Shown: positions 43,201-52,908 of the stretch, piece by piece
Layout: every line of letters begins with the position of its first letter
Numbering within the stretch: the first letter of the stretch is position 1
Source: an uncultured Bacteroidales bacterium
GTDB taxonomy: Bacteria; Bacteroidota; Bacteroidia; Bacteroidales; UBA932
Length of the DNA stretch: 64,000 nucleotides
Reading direction: 5' to 3'
Assembly: GCA_946410455.1 (NCBI GenBank)
Contig: CAMKAJ010000007.1
Coordinates: 23,215-87,214, forward strand
The notes under the pieces: generated by a model
What the model was told of the DNA's origin: nothing
The model's input: the letters and a program-made list of their open reading frames with translations, nothing else
Database searches by the model: none
Translations under genes and position numbers: made by a program

Positions 43201-44238
43201 ATGGCGACAAATAAGCATGCCATGATCAGGTATCAAGCCCTTGATGCCTGTTTCTCCAATAGATACAAGAAGTTCTATATGGAGGACCTCATTGACGCGT
43301 GTAATAAAGCGCTTCAGGAGTTCTATGTCTCTAAGGAAGACGCAATTAACGATGTCGAGTATTACGTCAAGCGTCGTACTATTTTCAATGACATCACGTT
43401 TATGGAGAGTTCTGAAGGCTGGAACGCTCCGATAAAACGCTATTACGAAGGCCGAAAATGCTATTATCGCTACGAGGACGAGAATTTCTCCATCAATAAG
43501 CGGGATTTTTCAGAAGCAGAACTCGATAAGCTGGACGAAGCTCTCATTATGCTCAACCGCCTAAATGGCACTGCTGGTTTTGATTGGGTGAGCGAGTTTG
43601 TGGCAAATTTCGAGGATAAGCTGGGCCGAAGAAGGAACACGACTCCGGTAATTGGCTACGAAAAGAATCCTTTCCTGACAGGAATTGAAAACCTCTCGGT
43701 ACTATATAATTACATAGTAAACAAGCAGGTGCTCAAAATCACATATCAGCATTTTACCCAAGGGGAAATGGTTCATTTCATGCATCCTTACTACCTGAAG
43801 CAGTACAACAACCGCTGGTTCCTCTTTGGTATTACCGAACGCAAGAAGGATGTACTGACCAACCTTCCGTTGGATCGTATTGTAAAAATCGAGCCCGTTC
43901 ATATGGCATATATCCCCAACACGAAATTCGACTTTGAAGAATATTTCGATGATGTTGTGGGCGTATCCGTCCCTTGGACAGGTGAACCGGAAAAGGTTGT
44001 GTTGAAGTTTGACAAGGAGCGATACCATTATATTATTACAAAGCCGCTGCATCCGTCTCAGACCGAGTTGGATAAGGACAATTGCATTATCCAGCTGAAC
44101 GTATTCCTTACGCCTGAGCTGGAATCAGTTATCTTCTCCTATGGCGATCACGTAGAAGTGCTCGAACCAGCTACCCTACGAGAGACGTTCCGGCAGAAAA
44201 CGGCAAAAATGATAGAAAAATATAATTGTGCAGAATGA
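43201..44238 (+). CDS. WYL-domain transcriptional regulator (BrxR/CapW-like)
   Basis: A 345-residue regulator with an N-terminal winged-helix part (RYQALDACFSNRYKKFYMED), a central WYL domain (LKITYQHF, HPYYLKQYNNRWFLFGI, LPLDRIVKIEP) and a C-terminal WCX-like domain. WYL proteins such as BrxR and CapW repress phage-defence operons by binding palindromes and probably sense nucleic acid or nucleotides. It lies directly before hsdR, whose promoter overlaps its last codons. Three matching palindromes in the locus make it the likely repressor or activator of the island. Confidence 0.85.
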   Translation: MATNKHAMIRYQALDACFSNRYKKFYMEDLIDACNKALQEFYVSKEDAINDVEYYVKRRTIFNDITFMESSEGWNAPIKRYYEGRKCYYRYEDENFSINKRDFSEAELDKLDEALIMLNRLNGTAGFDWVSEFVANFEDKLGRRRNTTPVIGYEKNPFLTGIENLSVLYNYIVNKQVLKITYQHFTQGEMVHFMHPYYLKQYNNRWFLFGITERKKDVLTNLPLDRIVKIEPVHMAYIPNTKFDFEEYFDDVVGVSVPWTGEPEKVVLKFDKERYHYIITKPLHPSQTELDKDNCIIQLNVFLTPELESVIFSYGDHVEVLEPATLRETFRQKTAKMIEKYNCAE

Positions 44239-44262
44239 GTGCACAATAGCCATATACCTTTG
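44225..44262 (+). promoter_or_regulatory. hsdR promoter with operator copy 2
   Basis: The perfect palindrome ATTGTGC-N9-GCACAAT (44225-44247) spans the WYL stop codon. Seven nt later is a -7 box TACCTTTG (44255-44262). hsdR starts at 44293. The spacing between operator and -7 box is the same as in copy 3 at 51407. Confidence 0.75.
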
Positions 44263-44292
44263 CACTCAGAAACCAGAAAAAGCAAGCAAAAC

Positions 44293-47247
44293 ATGATTCA
44301 GAGCGAAGCACAACTCGAGCAGCAGTTCTTGGAGAAACTGCAGGAAATGAAATACACCTATCGCAGCGACATCCGCAACCTGGATGCTCTCGAAAAGAAT
44401 TTCCGCCAGAAGTTTGAGAGATTGAATTTCGTCTCTCTCTCTGACGACGAATTCCGCAAGCTCCTGCAAGAGAACATAACCTCGGACGTGTTCACGGCCT
44501 CGAAGCGCCTGCGTGAGAAGCAGACCTTCACACGCAACGACGGTACGACCTTCGATTATAGCCTCGTGAACCTGCGCGACTGGTGCAAGAATGATTATGA
44601 GGTGGTCAACCAGCTCTCAATCAACACCGCAAATAGCCACCAGAGATACGATGTCATCATCCTTATCAATGGACTGCCCTTGGTCCAGATCGAGTTGAAG
44701 CGCCACAGCGTTTCTCCGATGAAGGCCGTTGAGCAGATTGTGAACTACAAGCAGGACCGTGGCAACGGTTACACCAACACGTTGATGTGCTTCATGCAGC
44801 TGTTCATCGTCAGTAACGGCGGCAGCGACACAATGTACTTCGCCAACAACAACGACGAGCATTTCCATTTCGACGCCACCAACAACTATCTGCCGGTCTA
44901 TCACGCAGCGGATCAGGACAACCATAAGATAGCCGAGCTGTTTAAGTTCAGCGATATGATGCTACAAAAAACGGCTTTGGGTCGCCTCCTGAGCCGTTAT
45001 ATGGTGCTGGTCGAGACCGAAAGGAAGATTCTTGTGATGCGTCCTTACCAGATTTCCGCCGTAGAGAGCATAGTAAACTCCGTGTCGGAAGACAGCGGAA
45101 ACGGTTTCATCTGGCACACCACCGGAAGCGGCAAGACCCTCACCAGCTTCAAGGCTTCTACTCTCTTGAAGTTCGATCCCAATATCGAGAAGTGTGTCTT
45201 CGTCGTAGACCGCAAAGACCTTGACAAGCAGACCCGCGACGAGTTCAACAAGTTTCAGGAAGGATGCGTTGAACAGAACGCAAATACGGCAGCGCTGGTG
45301 AGCCGCCTGGAGAGCACCGATTATGCAGACAAAGTCATCGTGACTACGATCCAGAAGCTTGGCATCGCACTGGACCCTTCAAACAAGAATCGCTTCTACC
45401 AGCGCCTGGAGCGCCTCAAAGACAAGCGCATTGTCTTCATCTTCGACGAGTGCCATCGCAGCCAGTTCGGCGAGAATCACGCCGCCATCCGGAATTTCTT
45501 CCCCAAGGCCCAGCTATTTGGCTTCACCGGCACTCCGATATTTCAAGAAAACAGCAGCTACACCCGCATCAACGGCCAGCAGGCAGAATACGTTACGACC
45601 GAGGACGTATTCCAGAAGTGTCTGCACCAATACACCATCACGAACGCCATCACCGACAATAACGTTCTCCGTTTCAAGGTGGAGCATTATGGCAATACCG
45701 ATGCCGACGGAAATCCGATAAAGGATCCCCTGAATATCTGGCAAATCGTAAAGCATATCCTCGACAACCACAATACCCTCACGGCGAACCGCCGCTTCAA
45801 CGCCTTGCTCGCAACGCCTTCCATCCCGGAAGCCATCATTTTCTACGAGATTTTCAAGGAGTTGCAGGATGCATACGTTAAAGATAATCCGGACTACGAA
45901 CCGCTCAATGTCACAGCCGTATTCACGCCGCCGATGCGCAACTACTCGGACGAAGACCTGCCGCAGGAGGAAGCTGACAACCAGGAGAGCCCGGAAGAAA
46001 ACAAGAGCGAACTGGCTAAAATCATCGATGATTACAACGCTAAGTTCGGTACCAACTTCAGCGTGGACCTGTTCGATGAATACTACCGTGACGTGCAGGG
46101 CCGTATCAAGGACCAGAAGCATCCTAACAAAGACCTCCCTCACAGCAAGAAGCTGGACGTTGTGATTGTGGTGGAAATGATGCTGACCGGCTTTGATAGC
46201 AAGTTCCTCAATACGCTCTACGTGGCAAAGGACCTCAAGTATCATAACTTGATCCAGGCTTTCAGCCGCACCAACCGTATTCTGGACGGCACCAAGCCTT
46301 ACGGTAATATCATTTGCTATCGCGACCTTGAGAAGGAGATGGACGATGCCATGGTGCTCTTTAGCGGCTTCGACAGGGACAAGGGCAAAGAGTATTGGCT
46401 GGTGGAATCTCCCGAGTCTGTCGTGGAGAAATATAAGAACGCCATCACCCAGCTGCAGACCGTGATGAACGGCATGGGCCTGGAATGCAAGCCCGATGAA
46501 GTGGTCAACATCCCCCAAGGAGAGAACACCAACAACTTTATCGATGCCTTTAAAGATGTACAACGCCTATCCATCAAACTGGACCAGTATGTAGATCTAC
46601 CCGAAGAGCTCAAGACAGCCATCGAAACCGCTATGCCGGAAGACACTCTGCAACAGTTCCGCACGGCTTATCTGGACCTTGCACGTCGCAGACGCAACGA
46701 GAAGGGAACCCAGTCTAAAGAAGTCCCCGAAGATGAGCCGGACTTCGAACTGTCTCTGTTCAGCTCTGCCGTAGTTGACTACGACTACATTATGAAACTG
46801 TTGGCGAAGTACACCGACACGCACTTTGAGAAGGTGAAGATCACTAAGGAGCAGCTCCTGGAGATTCTTTCCGGCAGTGTGGATCTTATGAATGAGCGCG
46901 ATTACCTGAAGGCCTTCATTGAGGAGGAACTGCAAAAAGGCAGCGGAGTGAGTGAGAAGGAGATACGCGAGCGGTATAAAGCGTACAAGGACAAACGCTT
47001 CAACCAGCAGATTGCAGCCTTGGCCGGGAAATACGGCATTGATACGGCGGCGCTGGAGGCATTTGTCGCGGAAACGGCCAAACTCCGCCGCCTGGACGAA
47101 GAAGCTCTTGGCCAGCTTCTAATACACATAGAGGGCTGGAAAAAGTACAAGGCAGCCAAGGAAGGCCTGCTTGTCGACCTTGCCCCGCTCTTCAGCTTGC
47201 TTTCCAGCGGGAATGCCATTGAAGGGTTGAATGCATACGTAAAGTAG
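44293..47247 (+). CDS. hsdR: Type I restriction enzyme, R subunit
   Basis: A 984-residue HsdR. The N-terminal nuclease has Asp120 (RYDVII) and Glu134-x-Lys136 (QIELKR). The translocase has Walker A TGSGKT (277-282), DECH (385-388) and FGFTGTPIF. A C-terminal helical part binds the methylase. The start is the ATG at 44293: an in-frame start at 44239 would lie within the operator, upstream of the promoter -7 box. It pumps unmodified DNA and cuts at a distance. First gene of hsdR-hsdS-prrC-like-hsdM. Confidence 0.96.
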   Translation: MIQSEAQLEQQFLEKLQEMKYTYRSDIRNLDALEKNFRQKFERLNFVSLSDDEFRKLLQENITSDVFTASKRLREKQTFTRNDGTTFDYSLVNLRDWCKNDYEVVNQLSINTANSHQRYDVIILINGLPLVQIELKRHSVSPMKAVEQIVNYKQDRGNGYTNTLMCFMQLFIVSNGGSDTMYFANNNDEHFHFDATNNYLPVYHAADQDNHKIAELFKFSDMMLQKTALGRLLSRYMVLVETERKILVMRPYQISAVESIVNSVSEDSGNGFIWHTTGSGKTLTSFKASTLLKFDPNIEKCVFVVDRKDLDKQTRDEFNKFQEGCVEQNANTAALVSRLESTDYADKVIVTTIQKLGIALDPSNKNRFYQRLERLKDKRIVFIFDECHRSQFGENHAAIRNFFPKAQLFGFTGTPIFQENSSYTRINGQQAEYVTTEDVFQKCLHQYTITNAITDNNVLRFKVEHYGNTDADGNPIKDPLNIWQIVKHILDNHNTLTANRRFNALLATPSIPEAIIFYEIFKELQDAYVKDNPDYEPLNVTAVFTPPMRNYSDEDLPQEEADNQESPEENKSELAKIIDDYNAKFGTNFSVDLFDEYYRDVQGRIKDQKHPNKDLPHSKKLDVVIVVEMMLTGFDSKFLNTLYVAKDLKYHNLIQAFSRTNRILDGTKPYGNIICYRDLEKEMDDAMVLFSGFDRDKGKEYWLVESPESVVEKYKNAITQLQTVMNGMGLECKPDEVVNIPQGENTNNFIDAFKDVQRLSIKLDQYVDLPEELKTAIETAMPEDTLQQFRTAYLDLARRRRNEKGTQSKEVPEDEPDFELSLFSSAVVDYDYIMKLLAKYTDTHFEKVKITKEQLLEILSGSVDLMNERDYLKAFIEEELQKGSGVSEKEIRERYKAYKDKRFNQQIAALAGKYGIDTAALEAFVAETAKLRRLDEEALGQLLIHIEGWKKYKAAKEGLLVDLAPLFSLLSSGNAIEGLNAYVK

Positions 47248-47276
47248 AAGATAAGACTCTGTAATACTCTTTTAAT

Positions 47277-48473
47277 ATGAGCAACACTACCAATAATAGC
47301 AATGTGCCAACACTTCGTTTCCCCGGATTTTCTGGAGAATGGGGACTACAATGTGTTAAAGACCTTTGCGATATAAGTACTGGCAAAAGCAACACCCAGG
47401 ACCAAGTTGAAAATGGACCGTACCCCTTTTATATTCGCTCTGCCACCCCTGTCAGAAGTAAAAGGTATTTGTACGATTGCGAAGCGGTATTAACAATTGG
47501 GGATGGACAGATTGGAAAGGTTTTCCATTATGTAAATGGAAAATTTGATCTGCATCAGAGGTGTTATATGATGTCAAGTTTTAGGAATATTTTGCCTCGC
47601 TATTTCTATTATTTCTTTTCGGAACGGTTTTATGAAAGAGCTATGAGATTAACTGCGAAGGCGACTGTTGATTCAGTAAGAATGGAGATGATATCGGATA
47701 TGCCTATCTTCATTCCTCCCACCTTTGCCGAACAGGAAAAAATTGCCTCTTGCTTATCCGAAATAGACACTCTTATTTCGGCTCAAGAAAAGAAGGTCGA
47801 TGCCCTGAAGGCCCACAAACAAGGCCTTATGCAGCAACTCTTCCCCCAGAATGGCGAAACCACCCCTCGTCTTCGCTTCCCCGGTTTTTCTGGGGAATGG
47901 GACGAGAAGCCATTATCTCACTTTTTGCATGAGCATAAGACAAAAAGTGATGGTAAATGCGAAGTTCATTCGGTCTCTGTGGCAAAAGGTGTTATCAACC
48001 AGGTCGAGTATTTGGGACGCTCATTTGCAGCTGCAGATACCTCGAAGTATAATCTGGTTAAACCTGATGATATCATCTATACAAAAAGCCCAACAGGGTC
48101 CTTCCCTTATGGCATTATCAAGCAGAATAAGAACCCTTACAATGTTATCGTGTCACCGTTGTATGCGGTCTATACACCGGTTACCAAGTACTTAGGCTAT
48201 ATACTGGACTCATATTTCGAGAATCCCGTAAATACGAACAACTATTTGTCTTCTTTGGTACAAAAAGGAGCCAAGAACACAATTCAGATAACGAACGATA
48301 CCTTCGTTTCGAAATCAATGCGGTTGCCAAGCGACGCAAATGAGCAAAAGAAGATTGCAGAATGCCTGATGGCATTGGATGATAATATAACTGCTGCTAC
48401 TGCTAAGTTAGAAGCATTGAAGGCCCATAAGAAAGGTTTAATGCAGCAATTGTTTCCTCAGTTTAACCAGTAA
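47277..48473 (+). CDS. hsdS: Type I restriction enzyme, specificity subunit
   Basis: A 398-residue HsdS with two target-recognition domains. Two direct repeats mark its symmetry: LRFPGFSGEW at residues about 13 and 200, and the coiled-coil ends VDALKAHKQGLMQQLFPQ and LEALKAHKKGLMQQLFPQ. The domains between repeats differ, so the enzyme should read a bipartite asymmetric site. It follows hsdR by 29 nt. The long repeated segments would allow domain exchange by recombination. Confidence 0.95.
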   Translation: MSNTTNNSNVPTLRFPGFSGEWGLQCVKDLCDISTGKSNTQDQVENGPYPFYIRSATPVRSKRYLYDCEAVLTIGDGQIGKVFHYVNGKFDLHQRCYMMSSFRNILPRYFYYFFSERFYERAMRLTAKATVDSVRMEMISDMPIFIPPTFAEQEKIASCLSEIDTLISAQEKKVDALKAHKQGLMQQLFPQNGETTPRLRFPGFSGEWDEKPLSHFLHEHKTKSDGKCEVHSVSVAKGVINQVEYLGRSFAAADTSKYNLVKPDDIIYTKSPTGSFPYGIIKQNKNPYNVIVSPLYAVYTPVTKYLGYILDSYFENPVNTNNYLSSLVQKGAKNTIQITNDTFVSKSMRLPSDANEQKKIAECLMALDDNITAATAKLEALKAHKKGLMQQLFPQFNQ

Positions 48474-48484
48474 AAGGGGTTTTT

Positions 48485-49726
48485 ATGGCTTACAACGACG
48501 TTATAATAAAAGCTCTACGCAAGAGTTTTGAAGTGGACGATAGGGATCAATTCACAAATTGTGCGCTTGTCTTTGCATACAACGGCACAGGGAAAACACG
48601 CCTGTCCTATGACTTCGCACATTATGGACGTGGTGAAGGTGCTCCTCAGCACACGCTGTATTACAACGCCTATACGGAAGACCTCTTCACATGGGATAAT
48701 GACCTGGAGAATAACACCGACCATCACCTGCTCATAAATCAAAATTCAGCTCTGATTCAGGGCTTGGCCGGTTCCAATTTCAGTGACGCTCTCCGCAAAT
48801 ATCTTCAGGTATTCACAGACATTGACTTTGAGTTTCACTATGATGAAGATAGTCCGGAAATTCCTGATTTTGTTTCCTTTAGCAAAAAGGTAAAGCAAAG
48901 ACAAAGGGTGAACGGTGTATGGACGGATTATGAGACAGATGTGGAGAACATCAAGATTTCCCGTGGTGAGGAGCGTCTCTTCGTCTGGTGCTTCTTCCGC
49001 TGTATCATTGACAATGTGCTGGGTGGGAACGACGCCTACAAGAATATCGAGTACATCTACATCGATGACCCGATGTCATCCCTCGACGACAATAACGTCA
49101 TCGCCTTTGCCGAGCAGCTCTACAGTGTAATCCGAAACCAGATCAAGCAGGAAATTGATGCGTACCGGGCAGGCAAGGAGGATTTTCGACGGATTAAATT
49201 CGTAGTATCTTCCCATCATGCACTATTCTTCCACACAATGCTGCACGGACTGTCTGCAGACAGAAAACTCGGGAGGTATTACCTGAGCCGGGACAAAGAA
49301 ACGGACCGGCTTGTGCTGAAGAGTATGAGCGACAGCACCCCGTTCTATTACAATGTTGCAATGATGAGCGAAATCCAACGGGCTATCAAGACCGGGAGAC
49401 TGTACACCTACCACTTCACGGTACTCCGCAGTGTAATGGAGAAAATAAAAGAGTTCTTTGGCCATAACGACTTTGGCTACATCCTTGATGGTATTACCTA
49501 TCGGGGAGATGTTCTCCAACAGGACGAGTTAGCTGAGTTCTATTCTCGCGTCGTGAATGTCCTGACGCACCAGGGCTCTATGTTCTCACCGACACTGATG
49601 AACGATGACAATAAAGAGCTGGCAACCACCCTTTTCAATCATCTAGTCAAGAAATACCAATTCATTCTTCCAGATCTGAATGATTTCCACAGCGAGGCGT
49701 ATATTGCAGCTCATTCTGACAGATAA
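48485..49726 (+). CDS. PrrC-like anticodon nuclease (ABC-type ATPase + HEPN)
   Basis: A 413-residue protein inside the restriction operon. The ATPase part has Walker A AYNGTGKT (31-38), an ABC signature ISRGEERLF (159-166), Walker B and D-loop YIDDPMSSLDD (192-202), and H-loop VSSHHALFF. The C-terminus has Arg315-x3-Glu319 and Arg355-x6-His362, close to the Arg320/Glu324/His356 triad of E. coli PrrC, a HEPN RNase that cuts tRNA-Lys. PrrC is kept silent by its type I partner and released when a phage inhibits it. The size also fits (PrrC is 396 residues). Target tRNA is unknown. Confidence 0.7.
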   Translation: MAYNDVIIKALRKSFEVDDRDQFTNCALVFAYNGTGKTRLSYDFAHYGRGEGAPQHTLYYNAYTEDLFTWDNDLENNTDHHLLINQNSALIQGLAGSNFSDALRKYLQVFTDIDFEFHYDEDSPEIPDFVSFSKKVKQRQRVNGVWTDYETDVENIKISRGEERLFVWCFFRCIIDNVLGGNDAYKNIEYIYIDDPMSSLDDNNVIAFAEQLYSVIRNQIKQEIDAYRAGKEDFRRIKFVVSSHHALFFHTMLHGLSADRKLGRYYLSRDKETDRLVLKSMSDSTPFYYNVAMMSEIQRAIKTGRLYTYHFTVLRSVMEKIKEFFGHNDFGYILDGITYRGDVLQQDELAEFYSRVVNVLTHQGSMFSPTLMNDDNKELATTLFNHLVKKYQFILPDLNDFHSEAYIAAHSDR

Positions 49727-49770
49727 GCCACTAAAAACAAGAATAATAGAAACCAAAACAAAATAGAACA

Positions 49771-51387
49771 ATGGAAAAAACAGCTAATACCCAGCTGACC
49801 AAGCAGGAGAAAGAGCAACTGTTCCGCGCCCTTTGGAACGTGGCCGACGTGCTGCGCGGCGCCATGACCGCAGACAATTTCCGAGACTATATGCTCTCGC
49901 TGCTCTTCTACCGCTACATCAGCGCCCGATATGAAGCGGCTGCCCGTCGCGAACTTCGCGGAGACCTCCCGGAGGGCAAATCCTTGCGTGCCTGGTACGC
50001 GGAGAACGCTGCGGACGTGGAAGAATTCGAAGATATGATGCTCAAGGGTACGCATTATATCATCAAGCCCAAATATCTCTGGAGCGCCATCTATGAGTTG
50101 GCCCGCACCCAGGACGAAAACCTCCTGACGGAACTCAAAGACAGTTTCCGCCACATTGAGGAGGAATCGTTCAAGGGTGCCTTCAAAGGCCTCTTTTCCG
50201 AGATTAACCTCGACAGCGAGAAGCTCGGAAAAGACCGCGCCTCCCGCAACAAGATGATGTGCAACGTCATCTCCAAGCTGGAAGAAAAGCTGATTGAGTT
50301 CGACGGCAAGGGTGACATCCTTGGCGACGCATACGAATATCTTATCGGTCAGTTCGCCGCCGGCAGCGGCAAGAAGGCGGGCGAGTTCTATACGCCGCAG
50401 CAGGTCAGTACAATCCTATCCCGTATTGTCACGCTCGACTGCCAGGACCCTTCCACCGGCAGCAAGAAGGAGCTGGCCAGCGTCCTGGACTTTGCCTGTG
50501 GCTCTGGCTCCTTGCTTCTCAATGTAAACAACGAGATGAAGAAGGCTGGCGGTAAGATTGGAAAGATTTATGGTCAGGAAAAAGAGGTCACCACCTTCAA
50601 CCTTGCCCGAATGAATATGCTTCTCCATGGCCTGCACGACTCGGAGTTTGAGATTTTCCATGGAGACACCCTCACCAATGATTGGTCCATGCTTAAGGAC
50701 AGCAATCCCGTAAAACCGGTAGAATTTGACGCGGTGGTGGCCAATCCTCCCTTCAGTCTCAAATGGGAGACAGACGACGAGACCTCAAAGGATCCTCGTT
50801 TCCGGAACTATGGTGTCGCTCCCAAAAGCGCTGCGGACTTCGCCTTCCTGCTGCATGGTTTCCACTACTTGAGCGGCAGTGGCACAATGGCCATCATCCT
50901 ACCTCACGGTGTCTTATTCCGTGGTGGTGCTGAGGCTTCTATCAGGCAGAAACTCCTCACCGACGATAACATCGACTGCATCATCGGTCTCCCTGCTAAT
51001 CTGTTCTACTCGACCGGCATACCTGTTTGCATAATTGTGCTCAAGAAATGCCGCAAGAGCGATGACGTGCTCTTCATCAACGCCGCGGAGCATTACTCCA
51101 AGGATAAGAAGCAGAACACCCTTCTGCCGGAGCACATCGACAAGATCGTCGAAACGTATCGTGACCGCAAGGAAGAGGATCGCTATAGCCGTCGTGTCAG
51201 CCTGCGCGAGATTGTGGAGAACGACTATAACCTCAATATCACCCGGTATGTCAGCCTGGCACAGGAAGAGGCCCCCATTGACCTGGACAAGAACCAGGTA
51301 GAGTTGGAGAAGATTGAAGAGCGTTTGGCCGAAGCCCGAACCAAGTTTAACGGTTTCCTCCGTGAGCTTGGCTTGAAAGAAATATAA
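49771..51387 (+). CDS. hsdM: Type I restriction enzyme, M subunit
   Basis: A 538-residue N6-adenine methylase. The N-terminal HsdM_N helical domain begins at LTKQEKEQLFRALWNVADVL. The SAM site is FACGSG (241-246) and the catalytic motif is NPPF (325-328). With HsdS it methylates the host recognition site. It is the last of the four-gene operon, 44 nt after the anticodon nuclease gene. The order R-S-nuclease-M differs from the E. coli prr order M-S-prrC-R. Confidence 0.96.
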   Translation: MEKTANTQLTKQEKEQLFRALWNVADVLRGAMTADNFRDYMLSLLFYRYISARYEAAARRELRGDLPEGKSLRAWYAENAADVEEFEDMMLKGTHYIIKPKYLWSAIYELARTQDENLLTELKDSFRHIEEESFKGAFKGLFSEINLDSEKLGKDRASRNKMMCNVISKLEEKLIEFDGKGDILGDAYEYLIGQFAAGSGKKAGEFYTPQQVSTILSRIVTLDCQDPSTGSKKELASVLDFACGSGSLLLNVNNEMKKAGGKIGKIYGQEKEVTTFNLARMNMLLHGLHDSEFEIFHGDTLTNDWSMLKDSNPVKPVEFDAVVANPPFSLKWETDDETSKDPRFRNYGVAPKSAADFAFLLHGFHYLSGSGTMAIILPHGVLFRGGAEASIRQKLLTDDNIDCIIGLPANLFYSTGIPVCIIVLKKCRKSDDVLFINAAEHYSKDKKQNTLLPEHIDKIVETYRDRKEEDRYSRRVSLREIVENDYNLNITRYVSLAQEEAPIDLDKNQVELEKIEERLAEARTKFNGFLRELGLKEI

Positions 51388-51406
51388 ATTTCTCTTTCTG
51401 TTTTTT

Positions 51407-51444
51407 ATTGTGCAGATTGGTTGCACAATAATGTTTTAACTTTG
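51407..51444 (+). promoter_or_regulatory. Promoter of the DUF2130 gene with operator copy 3
   Basis: A perfect palindrome ATTGTGC-N9-GCACAAT (51407-51429) followed, 7 nt later, by a -7 box TAACTTTG (51437-51444). The arms, spacer length and position relative to the -7 box are the same as before hsdR. Confidence 0.75.
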
Positions 51445-51521
51445 CACCGTCATTAGGAAAAGAACCCTCTTGGCGGTGTTTTATGCAAACAGAATTAGTA
51501 AACCAAAAAAACAAAAACAAC

Positions 51522-52898
51522 ATGAGAGAGCTCAAATGCCCCAAGTGCGGAAATGTCTTTTCCGTGGACGAAGCCGACTACGCTTCCATCGTCAGTCAAG
51601 TTAAAGGCGCCGAATTCGACGCTGAGGTTAACCGCCGTATCTCTGAACTGCATCACCAGCAGGAAGCGGAAGAGAAGGCACGTGCTGCTTCTGCAGAGAA
51701 GGCTCACCAGAGTGAGCTGTTCAAGAAAGACCAGGCCATCAGCGAAAAGGATGGCGAGATTGCCCGGCTGAAAGAACAGATTTCTGCCATGGGCGACCGT
51801 CAGAAACTCGCTGTAGGTACAGCTGTGGCCGACAAGGACAAGGAGATCGCCGCCCTCAAGGCGACCATCGACCAGAATGCCCAGGCGCTGGAGATTGCGG
51901 TCTTGAAGGAACGCCAGCAGGCAAAAGAAGCCGCCCAGGCCAAGGACGCGGAGATCGCAGAACTCCGCTCCCAGGCAAAACTGGCAGCCTCAGAAGCCTC
52001 GCTCCGGGAAAAGAGCCTTCAGACCGAGTATGAGGGCAAGCTTCAGGTGGTCAAATCCGAGGCTGCTTACCGTCTGCGTGTCGCAGAAGATGAGGTTCAG
52101 CGCCTCAAGGATTTCAAGACCCGCCTGTCCACCAAGATGGTGGGCGAGAGCCTGGAAGTTCACTGTAGCACCGTTTTCGAGAGCGAGCTGCGTGCCCTTC
52201 TTCCGAACGCCTACTTCGAGAAGGACAACGACGCCTCCGGTGGCAGCAAGGGAGACTTCATCTTCCGTGACACCGAGGATGGTCAGGAATACATCTCCAT
52301 TATGTTCGAGATGAAGAACGAGATGGAGGATACGGCCACCAAGCACAAGAACGAGGACTTCTTCAGGAAGCTCGATGCTGACCGCAACGCCAAGGGTTGC
52401 GAATACGCAGTGCTGGTGTCCCTCCTGGAGCCGGAAAGCGAGCTGTACAACGGTGGTATCGTGGATGTCTCCCACCGCTACCCGAAGATGTACGTCATCC
52501 GCCCTCAGTTCTTCAAGGCCATCATCACCCTTCTGGTGAACGCGGCCAAGAAGTCCGTGGAGTACAAGCGTCAGCTTGCCATCGCCCGCAGCCAGAGCAT
52601 CGACGTCACCAACTTCGAGGGCCAGCTGGAAGCCTTCAAGGACGCCTTCGGCCGCAACTATCGCCTCGCAAGCGAGAAGTTCAAGACCGCCATCGACGAG
52701 ATAGACAAGTCCATTGCCCATCTCCAGAAGATCAAGGACGCCCTCATCGGCTCAGAGAACAACCTCCGCCTTGCCAATGACAAGGCCGACAACCTCACCA
52801 TCAAGCGGCTCACTCGTGGCAACCCCACGATGAAGGCCAAGTTCGATGAGGCCCGTCAAAACGCGCAGAACGATGAACCGGAAGTTCAGGAGCTTTAG
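51522..52898 (+). CDS. DUF2130 protein with predicted nuclease core
   Basis: A 458-residue protein: N-terminal zinc ribbon half-site ([18 protein letters not shown]), a long coiled coil (about 45-215), and the DUF2130 domain with GDFIFRD and IMFEMKNEM, in the style of a PD-(D/E)XK nuclease. A second coiled coil lies near the C-terminus. The ATG at 51522 is chosen because family members begin at the CPxCG motif; an in-frame ATG 13 codons upstream is possible. It has the same WYL-type operator as hsdR, so it is probably part of the defence regulon, though its job is unknown. Confidence 0.8.
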   Translation: MRELKCPKCGNVFSVDEADYASIVSQVKGAEFDAEVNRRISELHHQQEAEEKARAASAEKAHQSELFKKDQAISEKDGEIARLKEQISAMGDRQKLAVGTAVADKDKEIAALKATIDQNAQALEIAVLKERQQAKEAAQAKDAEIAELRSQAKLAASEASLREKSLQTEYEGKLQVVKSEAAYRLRVAEDEVQRLKDFKTRLSTKMVGESLEVHCSTVFESELRALLPNAYFEKDNDASGGSKGDFIFRDTEDGQEYISIMFEMKNEMEDTATKHKNEDFFRKLDADRNAKGCEYAVLVSLLEPESELYNGGIVDVSHRYPKMYVIRPQFFKAIITLLVNAAKKSVEYKRQLAIARSQSIDVTNFEGQLEAFKDAFGRNYRLASEKFKTAIDEIDKSIAHLQKIKDALIGSENNLRLANDKADNLTIKRLTRGNPTMKAKFDEARQNAQNDEPEVQEL

Positions 52899-52908
52899 AT
52901 GAGGCCGA

